Source: JAVEYA01 sp034003745 (GTDB lineage Bacteria; Bacillota; Peptococcia; DRI-13; PHAD01). Taken from it: DNA of 17,441 nucleotides. Location of the stretch: positions 1 through 17,441 of the forward strand of contig JAVEYA010000046.1 of NCBI GenBank assembly GCA_034003745.1, written 5' to 3'. This document shows, one piece after another, positions 15,377 through 17,441 of this stretch (position 1 is the stretch's first letter; each line of letters begins with the position of its first letter). Position numbers and translations under genes: made by a program. The notes under the pieces were generated by a model, which worked only from the letters and a program-made list of their open reading frames with translations, ran no database searches and was not told the DNA's origin.

Positions 15377-15913
15377 ATGAATGCTGTAAATCCAGAAGCA
15401 ATCGGCGTGTTCGGACTCATTATTACAGTATGGTGCGTAGGATTTGAACAGGTTGGTATCGGCGTTAAAGGCGGTGACCACAAAGACATTGGAAAATCGC
15501 TGGCCTACATAGCCTTTGTATTCGGGGGCGCGGCGCAGATCCTGACCGCCATCGCTATGTATTTTTTCAGTGTGGCAGGCGACCTCAGCATCTATCTGGG
15601 GACCATTTTCGCTAACTATGGCCTGTTCTGGCTGGTTATCGGCATTTTCTTTATCAAAGGCGGCGACAAAAAAATGATCGCGCACTTCTTTGGGGTACAA
15701 TTCCTCATCACCAGCGTTTTCGTGTATCATGCCGTCCAGCTGGGAAAAATCTGGCCGCTCGCCGTCTGTCTGACTTTCATCGCCGCATTGTTCTTCGTCC
15801 TCGTACCGGCCTGGTATGGTAAAGGCGCCATCTGGACCAAACTGGCCGGCATCTGCAACATCATCATCGGCATCACGGCTGTGCCCCTTTTCCTGCACGC
15901 CCTGGGGATCTAA
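15377..15913 (+). CDS. GPR1/FUN34/YaaH (acetate transporter) family protein
   Basis: A 178-residue membrane protein with about six hydrophobic segments, the normal size for bacterial AceTr proteins such as SatP. It opens NPEAIGVFGLIITVW, a variant of the family signature NPxPLGLxxFxxT, and carries FANYGLFWLVIG, close to the SatP FTSYGSFW motif. It probably carries acetate or a similar short monocarboxylate with protons across the cell membrane. The changed NPxP motif (NPEA) leaves the substrate open. The ATG at 15377 is chosen because GGAGGGG lies nine bases upstream; a TTG one codon earlier is less likely. It is a single gene on the plus strand, with repeats and a palindrome upstream that suggest regulation. 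It ends 13 bases from the stop of the convergent DUF503 gene. An AmiS/UreI-type channel was considered and is less likely. Confidence 0.75.
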   Translation: MNAVNPEAIGVFGLIITVWCVGFEQVGIGVKGGDHKDIGKSLAYIAFVFGGAAQILTAIAMYFFSVAGDLSIYLGTIFANYGLFWLVIGIFFIKGGDKKMIAHFFGVQFLITSVFVYHAVQLGKIWPLAVCLTFIAALFFVLVPAWYGKGAIWTKLAGICNIIIGITAVPLFLHALGI

Positions 15914-15926
15914 TCAGGGGATATCC

Positions 15927-16214
15927 CTAGAAACTCCAGATCTCGTGGTGGATTTCCACGATTTCAAAGGCAGAGTCCTGCTCCATAAAGTGCAGGACTT
16001 TTTCTTTTTCCCGCTCCAGAAGCCGCTGGTTGTTGCCGGTGAGTGCAATGCCGAGGACGGCGCTCTGCCACAGCTCATTATCGCCCACCTCAGCGGCAGA
16101 GACCGTAAACTTCGCTTGCGTCTTCCGGAGCAGGCTTTTCACGACACTGCGCTTCTCCTTGAGCGACTGCGCCATATATAAATGAATACGGATTTTAATT
16201 ATACAAACTAACAT
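15927..16214 (-). CDS. DUF503 (YlxP-like) family protein
   Basis: A 95-residue basic, soluble protein. The DUF503 signature is clear: LYMAQSLKEKRSVVKSLL near residues 12-29, then KFTVSAAEVGDNELWQSAVLGIAL. YlxP relatives are usually found beside nusA-infB-rbfA and are linked with ribosome maturation, but the function is not settled. Here it instead lies three bases after the stop of pfkA on the same strand. Its ribosome site GGAG falls inside the end of pfkA, so the two are co-translated. The ATG is at 16212-16214. No terminator was recognised in the 13 bases between its stop and the convergent transporter gene. Confidence 0.88.
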   Translation of the reverse strand: MLVCIIKIRIHLYMAQSLKEKRSVVKSLLRKTQAKFTVSAAEVGDNELWQSAVLGIALTGNNQRLLEREKEKVLHFMEQDSAFEIVEIHHEIWSF

Positions 16215-16217
16215 GGT

Positions 16218-17306
16218 CTAGTCTCCAAAAGTTATTCCCACACACTTGGCCGCGCTAACCAGCTCTCCCTTAGGATTCACTTTTTTCAGCGTCTTGATCC
16301 CCTCAACAATCGGCACAGGAACGATTGCCTGACCATGCAGGGCGGCCATATGCCCCCAAGGTCCCTGCGCCGCCAAGTGCGCCGCCGCCACCCCGAAGCG
16401 GGTGGAAAGAATCCGGTCTGTCGCTGTCGGGCTGCCGCCCCGCTGGAGATGGCCCAGAACAGTGACCCGCGTTTCCAGTCCGATCATTTGGGCCAGCCTA
16501 TCCGCCACGACCTGCCCGATTCCGCCCAGGCGGACAGGGTCGGTGCTTTCCGCAATCATCTTTGCGACAACCATTTGTCCTTCTTTTTCTGCGGCGCCTT
16601 CCGCCGCGACGATAATGCTGAAGGTCTTGCCCTCCGCCAGCCGTTCTTCAATTTTGTCTTTAATTTTCTGCCAGTCAAAGGGTATTTCCGGAATCAGAAT
16701 AACGTCGGCCCCGCCGGCCAGGCCGGCATGCAAGGCGATCCAGCCTCCATAACGGCCCATTACTTCCAGGATCATTACCCGGTGGTGAGATTCCGCCGTG
16801 GTGTGCAGCTTGTCCAAGGCTTCCGCAGCGGTGGTTACCGCCGTATCGAAACCAAAGGTAACGTCGGTCGCCGAAAGGTCGTTGTCAATGGTTTTGGGCA
16901 CGCCGATGATTTTCAGGCCTTTCTGGCTAAATTCATGGGCAATGTTCAGGCTGCCGTCGCCGCCGATGACGATCAGGACATCGATACCGAGTTTTTCTAA
17001 GTTTTTAACGGCTTCCGCCGAAACATCGCGATAAACGGTTTGACCGTTCTCCTGTATCGGAAAGCGGAAAGGATTGTCCCGGTTGCTGGTGCCCAGAATG
17101 GTGCCGCCACGGTGCAGGACCCCGGAGACATTCGCTTTTTCCAGCCGCAGATACCGGTTGGTAATCAAACCGTGAAAACCGTCCAAAAAGCCGTAAACTT
17201 CCAAACCATAATGAGAAATGGCCGTCTTGACGATGGCCCGGATGACCCCGTTCAGCCCCGGCGCGTCACCGCCGCCGGTTAAAACCGCAATTCTTTTAAC
17301 GCTCAT
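16218..17306 (-). CDS. pfkA: 6-phosphofructokinase, group III (mixed-substrate) type
   Basis: A 362-residue glycolytic kinase that phosphorylates fructose 6-phosphate to the 1,6-bisphosphate. Motifs: N-terminal TGGGDAPGLNG (10-20), phosphoryl-donor loop GGDGS (115-119), catalytic PKTIDND (137-143) with Asp141 as base, MGRYGGW, and LGHLQRGGSPTATDR. Length and the K138 in PKTIDND fit the group III enzymes of actinomycetes and anaerobes. In E. coli numbering it has Gly at 104, which favours ATP, and Lys at 124, typical of pyrophosphate-linked and group III enzymes. ATP use is the better guess; pyrophosphate cannot be excluded. The ATG follows a perfect AAAGGAGGT eight bases upstream. It is coupled to DUF503 downstream. 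The 135 bases upstream to the window edge are AT-rich with no confident promoter or gene. Confidence 0.95.
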   Translation of the reverse strand: MSVKRIAVLTGGGDAPGLNGVIRAIVKTAISHYGLEVYGFLDGFHGLITNRYLRLEKANVSGVLHRGGTILGTSNRDNPFRFPIQENGQTVYRDVSAEAVKNLEKLGIDVLIVIGGDGSLNIAHEFSQKGLKIIGVPKTIDNDLSATDVTFGFDTAVTTAAEALDKLHTTAESHHRVMILEVMGRYGGWIALHAGLAGGADVILIPEIPFDWQKIKDKIEERLAEGKTFSIIVAAEGAAEKEGQMVVAKMIAESTDPVRLGGIGQVVADRLAQMIGLETRVTVLGHLQRGGSPTATDRILSTRFGVAAAHLAAQGPWGHMAALHGQAIVPVPIVEGIKTLKKVNPKGELVSAAKCVGITFGD

Positions 17307-17441
17307 CTTATGATACCTCCTTTAATAAACTCTTGATTTCTCCGTAATGCTTGTATTTTCTTAGGATTTCACTTTAATTATCTTAAGCCTACTCTCTGGA
17401 TATCCTTAAACCCTGGCAGCTTTTGTGTTTTCCGGCAGAGC
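17307..17441. other. Leader region of pfkA, running off the window
   Basis: Contains the AGGAGGT ribosome site and an AT-rich leader on the minus strand. A GATAAT at about 17379-17384 (minus strand) could be a -10 box, but there is no matching -35. No coding frame is supported. Confidence 0.35.

Noticed and set aside
15371..15898. Open frame of 175 codons on the minus strand, antisense to the acetate-transporter gene
   Set aside because: The plus strand gives a coherent six-segment membrane protein with GGAGGGG before its ATG. The minus frame is an Asp/Glu-rich mirror product without a ribosome site.
15377..15913. AmiS/UreI urea or amide channel
   Set aside because: Size and helix count fit both families, but the NPEAIG opening and the YGLFW motif fit the GPR1/FUN34/YaaH family better.

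Overview
This 17.4-kb window looks like chromosomal DNA of an anaerobic, spore-former-like Firmicute (class Clostridia, perhaps Peptococcaceae/Desulfotomaculum-like). Ribosome binding sites are strong (AGGAGG type), TTG and GTG starts occur with good sites, and the content combines B12-dependent acyl-CoA chemistry, sigma-54 control, a group III-type phosphofructokinase and a Clostridia-type secreted beta-propeller protein. Base composition looks moderately GC-rich by eye, except for one clearly AT-rich gene at 7178-8155. The genus is inference only.

Left third (1-6746, all minus strand): a compact catabolic operon and its regulator. Reading in the direction of transcription: a sigma-54 activator (GAF-like/PAS/AAA+/Fis), then a 195-bp control region, then an acyl-CoA dehydrogenase, a cysteine-rich DUF6125-type protein, a divergent methylmalonyl-CoA-mutase-family large subunit, its separate B12-binding subunit, and a MeaB-type GTPase chaperone that runs off the left edge. 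Gaps between the five structural genes are 1-15 nt. The control region holds a near-consensus -24/-12 promoter at 4637-4653 and two adjacent inverted repeats centred about 109 and 134 bp upstream of the predicted start. This is the spacing expected for activator sites. The mutase keeps the Arg equivalent to MCM Arg207 but appears to have Asp where MCM has His244, and lacks other substrate-site residues. It is therefore probably not a methylmalonyl-CoA mutase. This operon is the best candidate here for an undescribed system.

Middle (6838-8213, plus strand): tRNA-Pro(CGG) with a textbook promoter and terminator, then an AT-rich CgeB-like glycosyltransferase gene with its own promoter and terminator, probably a transferred islet.

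Next (8305-12105, plus strand): cyclopropane fatty acid synthase and a large secreted protein with a copper-amine-oxidase-N-like domain and a beta-propeller domain. They end at an 18-bp perfect stem shared with the convergent uppP gene.

Right third (12146-17306): uppP (minus) diverges from an AI-2E-family membrane protein (plus). That gene overlaps tail to tail with a THUMP-type RNA methyltransferase (minus). A GPR1/FUN34/YaaH-type acetate transporter (plus) follows, preceded by paired 11-bp repeats. It converges on DUF503, which is coupled to pfkA (both minus). No stretch over 300 bases lacks a gene. No insertion sequence, CRISPR array or rRNA was seen.
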